Source: Janibacter cremeus (GTDB lineage: Bacteria > Actinomycetota > Actinomycetes > Actinomycetales > Dermatophilaceae). Taken from it: a stretch of DNA of 64,000 nt. The position numbers were made by a program, and so were the translations under genes. Shown here in pieces: positions 43,761-52,561 of the stretch. The DNA lies in assembly GCF_013409205.1 (NCBI RefSeq), contig NZ_JACCAE010000001.1, positions 868,001-932,000 of the forward strand, read 5' to 3'. Numbering within the stretch: the first letter of the stretch is position 1; each line of letters begins with the position of its first letter. The notes beneath the pieces were generated by a model. That model saw only the letters and a list, made by a program, of their open reading frames with translations. It was not told the DNA's origin and did not search any database.

Positions 43761-44753
43761 TCAGCAGATCAGACCTCGTTTTCCACCATCTCCGTGGCCG
43801 GGAGGGTTGTCACCGACCCACCGTGCATCGGCGGGCTTGCTGGCAGGCTGGTAGCGACTGTCCGAGCTGAGCCGAATATGGTCCGATTGGTTGTCTAGGC
43901 TGCCGTGGACGGTAAAGATGCTGAAGATAAGGACGTCGCCTGCTGCGTAGTCGGTGGTGAGCCACCGGCCTCCGACCATTTCCTGGATGGTGTTGATGTC
44001 TGGCCCGATCGCGACATCGTCACCGTTGGTTTGCCGGTTGCGGGCCCACCAATCGGGTTGTTCGGGCCGGTTCTCACAGTGCGCGTCGACGTCCGTCGTG
44101 GAGTATCCATGCCGGAGCCCAGGGTGCCGGTGAGACCCCTCGAGGATCAGCAGACCTCCTTGTCTACGGTCGATGTCGCCCATCGGGGTCCAGGCGGTGA
44201 AGAGCTGTTCACGCTCGGCTCGTCCCATGAAGATCGCGTCGGTGTGAGGTCGAGTGCCCTTGCTGTGCGGAAAGGTAGACCTGAACCAGGTGAAGTCGAA
44301 GTGCTTGGCTGGTTCACCGAAAAAGTTCCCGAAGAACGACATCATGGTGGATCCGTATAGGAGTTCGTTCAGTGGGGCGTTGTTGCGCGCCAGCTGGTCA
44401 GGCATGAAGTCGATGCGGCGCTGGTAGTGCGAAGCATCGCCTCCGCGTTCGTGCTGGCGTCGTGCCTCTTCGACTGGAAGACCGACGGCTTCCTCGGGCG
44501 GGGTGTTTGGTTTGAGCAGTCCCTGCTCGGCGAGCCGTCGGGTCACCTCACCTCGTGCTTGGCGGACCTGTTCTGCCGGAAGCAGTCCTCGTAGTAGGAG
44601 ATACCCGTCCTCGCTCATGCGTCGGTTCAGTTCTCTGTAATCGGTGAGTGCGTCGCTGGAGTCTCGTGGTTCGCCGAAGACGGGCTCGGCGGTGCTGAGT
44701 TCGTCGCCTTGCACGCGTAGGGTCAGTTGAGCGTGGTCAGTTGTCAGTGTCAT
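43761..44753 (-). CDS. Phytanoyl-CoA dioxygenase (PhyH) family protein
   Basis: A 330-residue 2-oxoglutarate/Fe(II) oxygenase: DGYLLLRGLLPAEQVRQAR at the start, the iron motif TRPHTDAIFM (HxD), GGLLILEGSHRHPGLRHGY, and the distal TVHGSLDNQSDHIRLSSDSR (H then R for 2OG). Bacterial members act on small molecules rather than phytanoyl-CoA. It follows the AraC gene in the same direction and is probably part of the island pathway, either hydroxylating or demethylating the substrate. Confidence 0.82.
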   Translation of the reverse strand: MTLTTDHAQLTLRVQGDELSTAEPVFGEPRDSSDALTDYRELNRRMSEDGYLLLRGLLPAEQVRQARGEVTRRLAEQGLLKPNTPPEEAVGLPVEEARRQHERGGDASHYQRRIDFMPDQLARNNAPLNELLYGSTMMSFFGNFFGEPAKHFDFTWFRSTFPHSKGTRPHTDAIFMGRAEREQLFTAWTPMGDIDRRQGGLLILEGSHRHPGLRHGYSTTDVDAHCENRPEQPDWWARNRQTNGDDVAIGPDINTIQEMVGGRWLTTDYAAGDVLIFSIFTVHGSLDNQSDHIRLSSDSRYQPASKPADARWVGDNPPGHGDGGKRGLIC

Positions 44754-44873
44754 TCGTCCTCCTGTTCAATGTGTGCCCGCGGGTTCCGGGCTCGAGACCA
44801 GTCTTGCTGGGGGGCGATGGCGAAGCCATGCACGCCTTGAGCAGGTTTATGCACGAAGTGGTCAGGGCGCTGC

Positions 44874-45734
44874 TTACGGGCGCGTCGTTGTGCCCTCTGG
44901 CGACGGCCCTCCGAACGATCGTCGGAACTCGCTGGGCGTTTGCTCGATGACATCCCTGAACCGACGGCTGAAGTGGAACTCGTCGTAGAAGCCAAGCTCG
45001 CGTGCGATGCTCTTGATTGTGCGGTCTTCGGCCACTAAGAGTCGGCAGGCGGTTTCCATAGTTCGTGATACGCGGTATCGACTTGGAGGCATCCCGGACA
45101 GTCGAGCAAAGCGCCGTCGGAAGGTGTCGTAAGAGACCCCCAAGGCGTCGGCCGTTTCGCGGTCGTTGAGACCGGTGTCCATTAGGTCGCGGGCGTGTGC
45201 CAGCCACTGTCGGGTCTTGGGCTCCGCTTCTTCCTGGGCGAGCAGCTCACGTAGGAGGTTTTGGAGGCCAGTGAGCTCTCGGAGTGCTTGATCAGTATCG
45301 CCGCGGTTTCCCGTGCCCAACCCTGCGACCAGTCGCGGATACCAGTACCGCACCGGGTCTAGCCGCGGGCGACGGTCGCGCCGGTAGAGGAGTCCAGCGT
45401 CCTTCCAGGCGTCGAAGACGGGGCCCTCGAAGACGACGAAGAGTTCGTCCCACCTGCTGCCGTTCACAGGGCCGTACCAATGGGGGATGTTGGGGTCGAC
45501 AATGATGAGATCTCCGGCCCGCATGTCGCGTTCACCGTACGGGTCGGTGTAGGTACCGCTGCCGTGGACAAGGTAGACGAGTGCGTGACATTCAAGGGTC
45601 CGGGGCCTCTCCGGGACGCCATGACTGGCCCGAATCAGTCCTGCACCGGTCGGGCCGCCTGCGGGACTGATGTACCAGTTGCGAAACAGTGAAGTGGTGC
45701 TCTCCACTTGCGGGTCGGTGGGAGGCATGCCCAA
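44874..45734 (-). CDS. AraC-family transcriptional regulator
   Basis: A 286-residue regulator with a cupin-like N-terminal sensor (YLVHGSGTYTDPYGERDMRA, DLIIVDPNIPHWYGPV) and two C-terminal HTH motifs (DRETADALGVSYDTFRRRFA and IKSIARELGFYDEFHFSRRF). This is the sugar-responsive architecture. It lies 15 bases after the nucleoside hydrolase stop and before the PhyH gene, so it probably controls the catabolic cluster. Start 45734 or the ATG two codons later. Confidence 0.85.
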   Translation of the reverse strand: MGMPPTDPQVESTTSLFRNWYISPAGGPTGAGLIRASHGVPERPRTLECHALVYLVHGSGTYTDPYGERDMRAGDLIIVDPNIPHWYGPVNGSRWDELFVVFEGPVFDAWKDAGLLYRRDRRPRLDPVRYWYPRLVAGLGTGNRGDTDQALRELTGLQNLLRELLAQEEAEPKTRQWLAHARDLMDTGLNDRETADALGVSYDTFRRRFARLSGMPPSRYRVSRTMETACRLLVAEDRTIKSIARELGFYDEFHFSRRFRDVIEQTPSEFRRSFGGPSPEGTTTRP

Positions 45735-45749
45735 AGGTCACTAGGAGGA

Positions 45750-46745
45750 TCAGGTACGCCAGGGCTGCGGCGTACGCAGGGCCTGGGTGACCATGTCGAT
45801 AATCGCGGTGAAGTCGACGTCGAAAACGATTTCATGCCTGACCCGCGTATCATCCCGTTCAGGGTGCACCCCTGCGAGATAACTGACGCCGTCTTGATCG
45901 TGGAAGACTTGGAGTGGACGGTGGACGGAGGCGAGCAGCACCTCGGGTTCAAGCAGGCATGCTGCTGCGATGCTGTCGTTAATTCCCATCACGCGGGGCC
46001 CTCCATCCGGTCGGTAGGCCTTGGTGTAGAAGTCGGCGTAGAAGTGGCTGATGTCGGCGATGAGCCGTGCATGGGGGTTGGCAGTTGCCTGGGCGATCTC
46101 GTCGATCGTGGCCTTGGGGACCAAGCATTGGCGGGTGATGTACGGTCCGACCCAAGTGACGACGCCCTTCGCCGCGGCTACTTCGGCAGCGGCGGTGATG
46201 TCTCCCGAGACATTGGGGTCTTTGGAGACGCGGAAGCGATGATCGAGCCATGGTTGGTCGTCTTGGTACATGGCTGGCCCGAGGCTGCCCACGATGGTCA
46301 CCGTGCGCAGCATCTCGATCAGGCGAGGTTCTTGTCGCAACGCTGCCGCGAGGTTGGTCACCGGCCCCAAGGCGAGGTAGTGAAGTTCGCCAGGCCTGTC
46401 GCGTGCGAGCTCAACCAATCGGGTGACCGCGTCCGGGGTGGACTCAGCCCTCTGGCGCGGTTCGCGCCAAGTGTTGCCGAACCCGTCGTCGCCGTGGACC
46501 CTGCTGGACAGCTGTAATTTCTGGCCCAAGGGTTCACCTCGGCCGACATGGACCGGGACATCGGCGAATCCGCAGGTCTCGAGCACGTATCTGGCGTTGC
46601 CAGCTGCCCTCTCGGCGGTGCAGTTTCCGTGGGTGCTGTGCACCGAGATCACCTCAATGTCGCGGCGCGAGAGCAGCAACATCAGGGCCAGGGCGTCGTC
46701 GACTCCCGTATCTGTGTCCACGATCACCGGCTTGTTGAGCGGCAT
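45750..46745 (-). CDS. Nucleoside hydrolase (inosine-uridine-preferring family)
   Basis: Hydrolyses the N-glycosidic bond of ribonucleosides. The 331-residue protein has the calcium motif VIVDTDTGVDDALALMLLL, HSTHGNCTAERAAGNARYVL, LHYLALGPVTNLAAAL and the second-calcium Asp region MGINDSIAAACLLEP. Some relatives act on other ribosides. Its place beside AraC and downstream of a sugar-acid operon suggests that a nucleoside-like compound feeds the pathway. Confidence 0.85.
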   Translation of the reverse strand: MPLNKPVIVDTDTGVDDALALMLLLSRRDIEVISVHSTHGNCTAERAAGNARYVLETCGFADVPVHVGRGEPLGQKLQLSSRVHGDDGFGNTWREPRQRAESTPDAVTRLVELARDRPGELHYLALGPVTNLAAALRQEPRLIEMLRTVTIVGSLGPAMYQDDQPWLDHRFRVSKDPNVSGDITAAAEVAAAKGVVTWVGPYITRQCLVPKATIDEIAQATANPHARLIADISHFYADFYTKAYRPDGGPRVMGINDSIAAACLLEPEVLLASVHRPLQVFHDQDGVSYLAGVHPERDDTRVRHEIVFDVDFTAIIDMVTQALRTPQPWRT

Positions 46746-47163
46746 GACATCCCTTTCAGTTGGTGGAACGACTGTTACTCAGCGTCCGTCCATGTGTGGC
46801 TCGCATCGTCATTCGAGTGACGCGTCTCGCTGTGCTTCGTACTGAAGACCTCATGCGCCCCACCGAAGAGGACAGACATCACCGACTTGCGAGAGACGTC
46901 GTGGGTCGGTAGACGTCAATCGTCTTGTCGCATACGTCGAACGCATGACCCACGAGGTCGCGTCGCCCCGCTCGACGGGTCTACGTATCCAGCAGCGAAG
47001 CGGTGGGCCGGTACGTAGTGAATCTCGCCGATGGCCTGCCTGTCTTGGTGGCGAAATCGAAGGGGCGACAAGTCGATGTTGGTGCGTTGGCAGCGTGGGG
47101 AGCCCCAAGACCGGCTCTCCCCACGCCGCCTCGCCCGTGCTCTTGGCAAGCTTCGGCTCAGGC
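46746..47163. other. Gap without a supported gene
   Basis: 418 bases between the nucleoside hydrolase and the binding-protein gene. AAAGGGATGTC precedes the hydrolase ATG, so a promoter is likely. Short overlapping frames show no known family. Confidence 0.5.
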
Positions 47164-48216
47164 TCAGGTGTCGCCCATCCTGGCGTCTTTGGTGGCTTCC
47201 AAGATTTCGCTCGTCATGACCTTGTCGACGCTTGGTCTCGGGTTATCGAATAGGCCGAGTCGGTCGTAGATGTCCATTTGCTCCTCCCAGAGCTTGGGGT
47301 CCATCTCGCCGAACTCGTCTGATCCATCCGGGAAGACAAAGTCCAAAATCTTCTCCGCCGCAACAGCTTCATCTTCCTCGTTGAGGGAGTCGTATCTGCT
47401 CGCTAGCGCCTTGACAGCCTCCTCGGTGTTTTCGCGGGCGTAGAACCACCCTCTAGCGGAGGCGCGAGTGAAGGCTTCCAGCATTTCTCGGTCCTCCTTC
47501 AAGGATTTTTCGGTGGCGAAGTAGATCAGTGCGTACAGGGGGACACCCGCCTCAGCCAGCGTCATGGTGACGTAGTCCTCGGGTAGCTCCTTGAGTTGGC
47601 CCTGTTGGATGACCCAACCAGTCCAAACGTCGACCTGGCCGGTCAGCAACGGGGTGATCTCGCCGGAGGTGGTGACGATATCCACATCGGACTTCTTGTA
47701 GCCGTTCTCCGCCAGCAGAGCCTCCAGAAGAATGACACCTGTCTGGTTGACGCCTACCTTCTTGCCCACAATATCGGCTGGAGTCCTTACTGGGTTGTCC
47801 GGCAGGGAGAAGAACCCGTATGGGTGTGTCTGCGCGGCTACGGTGAAGGCCTTGATCGGGCGCCCTTCGCTGACTCCCAAGAAGATCGAAGGACTGGAGT
47901 TTCCCACCCCAATGTCGGTGTGGCCTCCTACCACGCTGGAGGTGGGATCAACACTGGGGCCACCTGGTGTGATCGAGACATTCAATCCTTCATCCTGATA
48001 GAAGCCCTGTTCAATGGCTGTGACCTCCCCGAGCTGGCTGACGTTCACGAGGAAGTTTGCCTGCAAAGTAACGTCTCGCAGCCCCTCAGAGTTGGTTGAG
48101 TCACCATCCGAGCCGCAAGCGCTGAGGACCAGCCCACCCCCCACAAAGGCGCCGCCGAGCCCCACAACGTGCAGAAACCCTCGTCGATCGGTCATGTACT
48201 GATGTGATTCCGTCAT
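47164..48216 (-). CDS. ABC transporter substrate-binding lipoprotein (NMT1/THI5-like)
   Basis: A 350-residue exported lipoprotein: DRRGFLHVVGLGGAFVGGG then LVLSACGSDGD, i.e. a Tat-compatible leader with a lipobox cysteine. The fold is that of SsuA/ThiY proteins (LQANFLVNVSQLGEVTAIEQ, GLNVSITPGGPSVDP, GHTDIGVGNSSPSIF, VGKKVGVNQTGVILLE). Relatives bind pyrimidine precursors, riboflavin, nucleobases, taurine or nitrate. It is the last gene of the importer set. Confidence 0.88.
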   Translation of the reverse strand: MTESHQYMTDRRGFLHVVGLGGAFVGGGLVLSACGSDGDSTNSEGLRDVTLQANFLVNVSQLGEVTAIEQGFYQDEGLNVSITPGGPSVDPTSSVVGGHTDIGVGNSSPSIFLGVSEGRPIKAFTVAAQTHPYGFFSLPDNPVRTPADIVGKKVGVNQTGVILLEALLAENGYKKSDVDIVTTSGEITPLLTGQVDVWTGWVIQQGQLKELPEDYVTMTLAEAGVPLYALIYFATEKSLKEDREMLEAFTRASARGWFYARENTEEAVKALASRYDSLNEEDEAVAAEKILDFVFPDGSDEFGEMDPKLWEEQMDIYDRLGLFDNPRPSVDKVMTSEILEATKDARMGDT

Positions 48217-48275
48217 TTCCGTACCTCACTATCGATGGATGCATGAGCCGCGCAGCACGAAGCGCGGAGAAGGGG

Positions 48276-49112
48276 TTATGGCTCTTCGCTCACCTCCCAG
48301 GTAACGACCAAGCGTTCGATGAGTCCAATAGAGGCGAAGAAAAGGGTCGCGAACAACGATGCAACGATCATCGATGCGTAGAGCAGCGAAGTTTGAAAGT
48401 TGTAGGTAGATTGGATGATGAGGTACCCGAGGCCCTGCTCAGAACCGACCCACTCGGCCACGAGGGCGCCAATCACCGAGGATGTGGCTGCGATCTTCAG
48501 AGCCGAGAAGAGGAAGGGTAGAGACGCGTATAGGCGGACCTTAAAGAAGAGCTCGCGCTTGCTCGCTGAGAGCACTCGCATCAACTCCAACGCTTGCGGG
48601 TCAACCGCCTGGAGCCCTCGGACCACGTTCACCAGTGTAGGGAAGAAGGAGATGAGGGCCGCGATGATGACCTTGGGCGTGTATCCGGTGCCGAAAATGA
48701 TCACAAGAATAGGCGCGATCGCAACGATAGGAATAGTCCGGATGAACACCGCGACCGGGAACAGCGCTTCTTCCGCTCTTTTGGCGTGAACGAATAGGAT
48801 AGCTAGCCCAATAGCCAAAACGTTTCCCGCCATAAAGCCAGCGACGGCTTCGATAGCGGTCGGCCAGAGATTGGACAGCAGCAAGTCTCGGCTGTCCACC
48901 AGCTCGCGGCCCACGTCCACTGGGGAGGGGACGATGTACTCTTCAACCCCGAAGATCTTGACAACCGCGTACCAAAGGACAACGAGGCCGCCGAGACCGG
49001 CGAGTGCCGTGAGGACGCGCTTGAACGCGTCGCGGCGTTTCCTGCTCTTCACCTCCGCCACGTGGGCGTCGTCGGCCACAGGGCCCTCTTGCGTGGGTTT
49101 CGTTGTTGTCAT
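48276..49112 (-). CDS. ABC transporter permease
   Basis: A 278-residue inner-membrane subunit with about six helices and the permease EAA-like loop (QAVDPQALELMRVLSASKRE, LFFKVRLYASLPFLFSALKI), as in SsuC/TauC. The ATG at 49112 overlaps the ATPase stop; a GTG one codon upstream is possible. It forms one importer with the ATPase upstream and the lipoprotein downstream. Confidence 0.9.
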   Translation of the reverse strand: MTTTKPTQEGPVADDAHVAEVKSRKRRDAFKRVLTALAGLGGLVVLWYAVVKIFGVEEYIVPSPVDVGRELVDSRDLLLSNLWPTAIEAVAGFMAGNVLAIGLAILFVHAKRAEEALFPVAVFIRTIPIVAIAPILVIIFGTGYTPKVIIAALISFFPTLVNVVRGLQAVDPQALELMRVLSASKRELFFKVRLYASLPFLFSALKIAATSSVIGALVAEWVGSEQGLGYLIIQSTYNFQTSLLYASMIVASLFATLFFASIGLIERLVVTWEVSEEP

Positions 49113-49891
49113 CACTTTCCCTCCAGCCCTCGCCGCAGGTAGGCGGCAAGCTCCGTGAACTGGGCGGTGTCGCGCACGTCGAGATGTCTGGGATGCGGCA
49201 GCGGAACGTTTACGATTTCCCGCAGACGACCAGGGTGGGCACTCATCACGGCTACCCTTTGGGAAAGGAATACCGCTTCGGCAATGCTGTGAGTGACGAA
49301 GACGATGGTGATTCCGGTTTCCTGCCAGATCCGCAGTAGTTCCTCGTTGAGTTTGTCGCGGGTGATTTCGTCGAGCGCGCCGAAAGGTTCGTCCATGAGC
49401 AGGACTTCAGGCTGGGTCACCAGCGCTCTGGCGATAGCCACGCGTTGACGCATGCCGCCGGAGAGCTCGTGAGGGTACGCCTCCTCGCGGCCTGCCAAAC
49501 CGACGAGCGCCAAGAGGTCTTGGGGGCTCGAGCTACTCTTGGCTCCCTTGTTCCCGCCCACTTCGAGAGGCAGTTGCACGTTCTGTAGGGCAGTTCGCCA
49601 TGGCAGAAGCGTGGAGTCTTGGAAGACAAAGCCGATCTCCCGGCGCTTTCGAGCCTCACTGGCCTTACCGCCGAGGACTGAGACTTCGCCATCTGTAGGA
49701 TTCACGAGATCGGCGACAATCCGCAGCAGTGTGGACTTGCCACAGCCAGATGGACCGAGCAAGGAAAAAAACTCGCCAACCTCGATCTCGCTGTGGTAAT
49801 CGTCCAGAGCGAGTACTTTGCCACGATCGGTGGAGAACTCGACGCTGACGTGGTCCAGATTTACGGCCGTTGGTGCTTTGGTAGTTGTCAT
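49112..49891 (-). CDS. ABC transporter ATP-binding protein
   Basis: A 259-residue nucleotide-binding subunit: Walker A LLGPSGCGKSTLLR, Q-loop VFQDSTLLPW, signature LSGGMRQRVAIARAL, Walker B LLMDEPFGALD, switch VTHSIAEAVFLS. It is of the nitrate/sulfonate/taurine type (SsuB/TauB). The stop overlaps the permease start; the BtpA-family gene ends 19 bases before its ATG. Confidence 0.93.
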   Translation of the reverse strand: MTTTKAPTAVNLDHVSVEFSTDRGKVLALDDYHSEIEVGEFFSLLGPSGCGKSTLLRIVADLVNPTDGEVSVLGGKASEARKRREIGFVFQDSTLLPWRTALQNVQLPLEVGGNKGAKSSSSPQDLLALVGLAGREEAYPHELSGGMRQRVAIARALVTQPEVLLMDEPFGALDEITRDKLNEELLRIWQETGITIVFVTHSIAEAVFLSQRVAVMSAHPGRLREIVNVPLPHPRHLDVRDTAQFTELAAYLRRGLEGK

Positions 49892-49910
49892 GGCATCTCC
49901 CGATGGTCGT

Positions 49911-50738
49911 TTAACGTGCCTGAAGACCGGTCGTCCACGCATTCGCGAACTCGGTTGCCATGTCGCTGCTGACAGGCTGGAGCATGTCGGCATTGGGCTT
50001 AGAGCCCCACCCGAAGACGGCGCCGTCGGCGACCTTTGCGTAGGTGGGAGCGTGCTCGACGGTCATACCGCTGCCCATGATCACCGGGGCGTCCGGTATG
50101 GCGTCCTTGATCTCGCGGATCCGATCTTGGCTTGCAGGCTGGCTGGAGTCATGGCCGGCGATGATGATGCCATCGGCTCCGCCACGCTTGATCATGTCGG
50201 CCGCGATGACGGGTACCGGACGCTCGACGAGCGGCGCCGCGTGCTTTGTGAGTAGGTCCGCGAGAATCAACACGTCGTCGGCGCCGATTTGCTTGCGGTA
50301 GCGGGATACCAGGTGGGCGGCACCGTTGATCATGCCTTGGTCGGTGATCATCGCGTCGGTCAGGATGTTAAGCCGAATGAACTTCGCGCCAACAGCGGCA
50401 GCAATACCTAGGGATGCCTTCCACGAGTTCCGTAGGATGTTGATGCCCATGGGGAGGTCGATCTCCTCGGCGACCGCCTTGGCACACACCGTGGCGGAGG
50501 CCACGGTCTCTGGTTCGATGGTTTCGGGGTAGTAGGGGTAGTCGTGCAAGTTTTCGACCAGCAGTGCGTCGACACCGGCGTCGGCTAGGGTCTGGGCGTC
50601 AGCCAGCGCCTTGGTGATGACGTCTTGGAGACTGCCGCCGAAGGTGGGCGATCCGGGCAGTGCGTGCAGGTGCACCATGCCAAGGATCGGCGGGCGGCTG
50701 GGGAATACGCTGTGGAAGCGCTCGGCGTACATGCTCAT
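49911..50738 (-). CDS. BtpA/SgcQ-family TIM-barrel protein
   Basis: A 275-residue protein with the family signatures ILGMVHLHALPGSP, DALLVENLHDYPYYPE, INILRNSWKASLGIAAAVG, FIRLNILTDAMITDQGMING, and GGADGIIIAGHDSSQP near the end. BtpA was described as a photosystem I assembly factor, while SgcQ sits in a sugar cluster of E. coli; the enzymatic role is unsettled and may involve a nucleoside or sugar phosphate. Its position inside a catabolic operon favours a metabolic role. Confidence 0.82.
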   Translation of the reverse strand: MSMYAERFHSVFPSRPPILGMVHLHALPGSPTFGGSLQDVITKALADAQTLADAGVDALLVENLHDYPYYPETIEPETVASATVCAKAVAEEIDLPMGINILRNSWKASLGIAAAVGAKFIRLNILTDAMITDQGMINGAAHLVSRYRKQIGADDVLILADLLTKHAAPLVERPVPVIAADMIKRGGADGIIIAGHDSSQPASQDRIREIKDAIPDAPVIMGSGMTVEHAPTYAKVADGAVFGWGSKPNADMLQPVSSDMATEFANAWTTGLQAR

Positions 50739-50804
50739 GGTGGTTTCTCCTTGTGACGTATTGGCATTGGCTCGGGGTGGAACGGTTGGGCACGTGCGAT
50801 CAGA

Positions 50805-51584
50805 TCACCAGACACCCCCGCGGTATTCCGGGTCAGCGAAGGGACCGCCCTGATGTTCGGGTTCGTCCGTCTCGGCAACGGACGACAAGTGGTCCTCGGC
50901 GTCGTCGACGGGGTGGTAGGCGAGCAGTTCGGCCGACGGGCTGTTGTTCCACCAGCTGCGGGTGTTGGCTGAGACGCCGTATGTGACGAGGAAGCCCACG
51001 TCTTCGGCCGCAATGGCTCGCCGGACGAGGTGGATGCCGTCGCGATGGCTCAACCACACGCTCAGATGTCGACGGTCTTCGGGCGTTGGGCGAAAGGCCC
51101 CGATCCGCAGACAGACGGCCTCCAGGCCCCACTTGTCGTGGTAAAGCCGCGCGGCTCCCTCCCCGAATACCTTGCTCAGACCGTAGTACGTATCCGGACG
51201 GACCGGTTCCTCGGTACCGAGGAACTGACCGGCTGGATACCCACCGATGATGTGATGCGAACTGGCATAGACCACCCGGCGCACGCCCGCACGGCGAGCA
51301 GCCTCGAAGATGGCCCATGTGCCCATGATGTTGCTCTCGGCGATGTCCGCGAAAGGGGCTTCATCGGCGATGCCGGCGAAGTGCAGGACCACGTCGACCC
51401 CCGCCATGGCATTGGTGAGGGTGTCCAGATCGTCCAACTCACCGACCACGACCTCCTCGCCGGGGTTGAGGTCTGGAATGTCGCGGCGCGCGTACAGGAC
51501 CACGCGCTCAAACTCGCCGGACAGGCCAGCTCGCAGAACGGTGCCCATACGGCCACCGCCTCCGGTGTACAAGATGACGGTCAT
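50805..51584 (-). CDS. NAD-dependent epimerase/dehydratase-fold protein, uronate-dehydrogenase-like
   Basis: A 259-residue SDR: YTGGGGRMGTVLRAGL (NAD site), VVLHFAGIADEAPF, IMGTWAIFEAARRAGVRRVV, SSHHIIGGYP, and the catalytic TYYGLSKVFGE (YxxxK). Size and motifs match uronate dehydrogenases, which oxidise an aldose or uronate C1 to a lactone with NAD. The lactonase gene overlaps its start (ATGA), which supports a dehydrogenase-lactonase pair. Confidence 0.78.
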   Translation of the reverse strand: MTVILYTGGGGRMGTVLRAGLSGEFERVVLYARRDIPDLNPGEEVVVGELDDLDTLTNAMAGVDVVLHFAGIADEAPFADIAESNIMGTWAIFEAARRAGVRRVVYASSHHIIGGYPAGQFLGTEEPVRPDTYYGLSKVFGEGAARLYHDKWGLEAVCLRIGAFRPTPEDRRHLSVWLSHRDGIHLVRRAIAAEDVGFLVTYGVSANTRSWWNNSPSAELLAYHPVDDAEDHLSSVAETDEPEHQGGPFADPEYRGGVW

Positions 51585-52561
51585 GAGAGATTTCTCCTTG
51601 GGAAGTCGTGATCCAGCAGGCGCGAAAGGTCAGCGGTGAGCACCGTCGATGTCTCGGACTCGGTGACAAAGACGCGTCCGTTGTCGGTGACGCACAGGTT
51701 GGTGACGGCTCGTCCCGTTGGGCTATGCAGGGCCATGACGGCGGTGCCGGTGGGGTCGAAGACCCAGACCACCCCGAGGCCGAGGTGGGCCACCAGCAGC
51801 GTGCCCTGCGGGCCGGCAGCCATGCCGTCCGGCCCCAAGCCACCGCTAAGCTGCAGGTATCGTCCGACGCGATGGGGAACGGACTCCACCAAGGGCACCC
51901 GCCAGATGGCGTTGTCACGGGTGACTGCGACGAAGACCGTAGCGCTCTTCTCGTCCCAGACCAGACCGTTCGGGCTGGGGATGCCCTCGAGCACCACCTC
52001 GACAGCGACCTGCGTCGCATTCCCTTCTTCGGTCGCGTTCTCGCCCCCTGCGGGGAGACGGACCCGCAGCAACCTTCCGTAAGGATCGTCCAGACCCGAG
52101 TCACCCTGGTCCGTCACGTAGACAGTGCCGTCGCTGGTAACGACCAGATCGTTGAGACCGTGAAAAGCTGCACCGTCGACCTCGTGGACCACCACTCCCA
52201 CCCGTGGCTCCCCACGCAAGTCGGCGATCTCCACAAGCCCTCGCTGGTAGTCGGCCACCAGCAGACGGTCCGGACCGGCAAGAGCCAAGCCATTCGGCTC
52301 GCCGTCGTACTCGACGACGACCCGGAACTCACCGTACCGGTCGACGTACAGGATCCGACCCCACGCCACATCCACCATGTACAGACCGCCGGCACCGTCG
52401 AGCACCGGTCCCTCCAAGAAAGCCAACGGTGCAGGGACACCCCGGTCGTGGCGCATCCAACCGGGCTGGCGGTCGGTGACCGCCAAGCTCTGCGTCACCC
52501 GGGCGTAGACCTCGAGCCGTTCGCTTTGAGGGACGAGTGTCGTTGGCAGCAAGATGGTCAC
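51581..52561 (-). CDS. SMP-30/gluconolactonase-family lactonase
   Basis: Opens sugar lactones to the free acids. The 326-residue six-blade propeller has FLEGPVLDGAGGLYMVD (metal Glu), YDGEPNGLALAGPDRLLVAD, FHGLNDLVVTSDGTVYVTDQ, IPSPNGLVWDEKSATVFVAV and GLGPDGMAAGPQGTLLVAHL (metal Asn and Asp). The GTG at 52561 overlaps the TGA of the FAH gene (GTGA). It acts between the dehydrogenase and the dehydratase of the cluster. Confidence 0.87.
   Translation of the reverse strand: MTILLPTTLVPQSERLEVYARVTQSLAVTDRQPGWMRHDRGVPAPLAFLEGPVLDGAGGLYMVDVAWGRILYVDRYGEFRVVVEYDGEPNGLALAGPDRLLVADYQRGLVEIADLRGEPRVGVVVHEVDGAAFHGLNDLVVTSDGTVYVTDQGDSGLDDPYGRLLRVRLPAGGENATEEGNATQVAVEVVLEGIPSPNGLVWDEKSATVFVAVTRDNAIWRVPLVESVPHRVGRYLQLSGGLGPDGMAAGPQGTLLVAHLGLGVVWVFDPTGTAVMALHSPTGRAVTNLCVTDNGRVFVTESETSTVLTADLSRLLDHDFPRRNLS

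Noticed and set aside
46851..47149. Two overlapping short minus-strand frames between the nucleoside hydrolase and the binding protein
   Set aside because: Arg/Pro-rich composition, no ribosome site and no recognisable domain.
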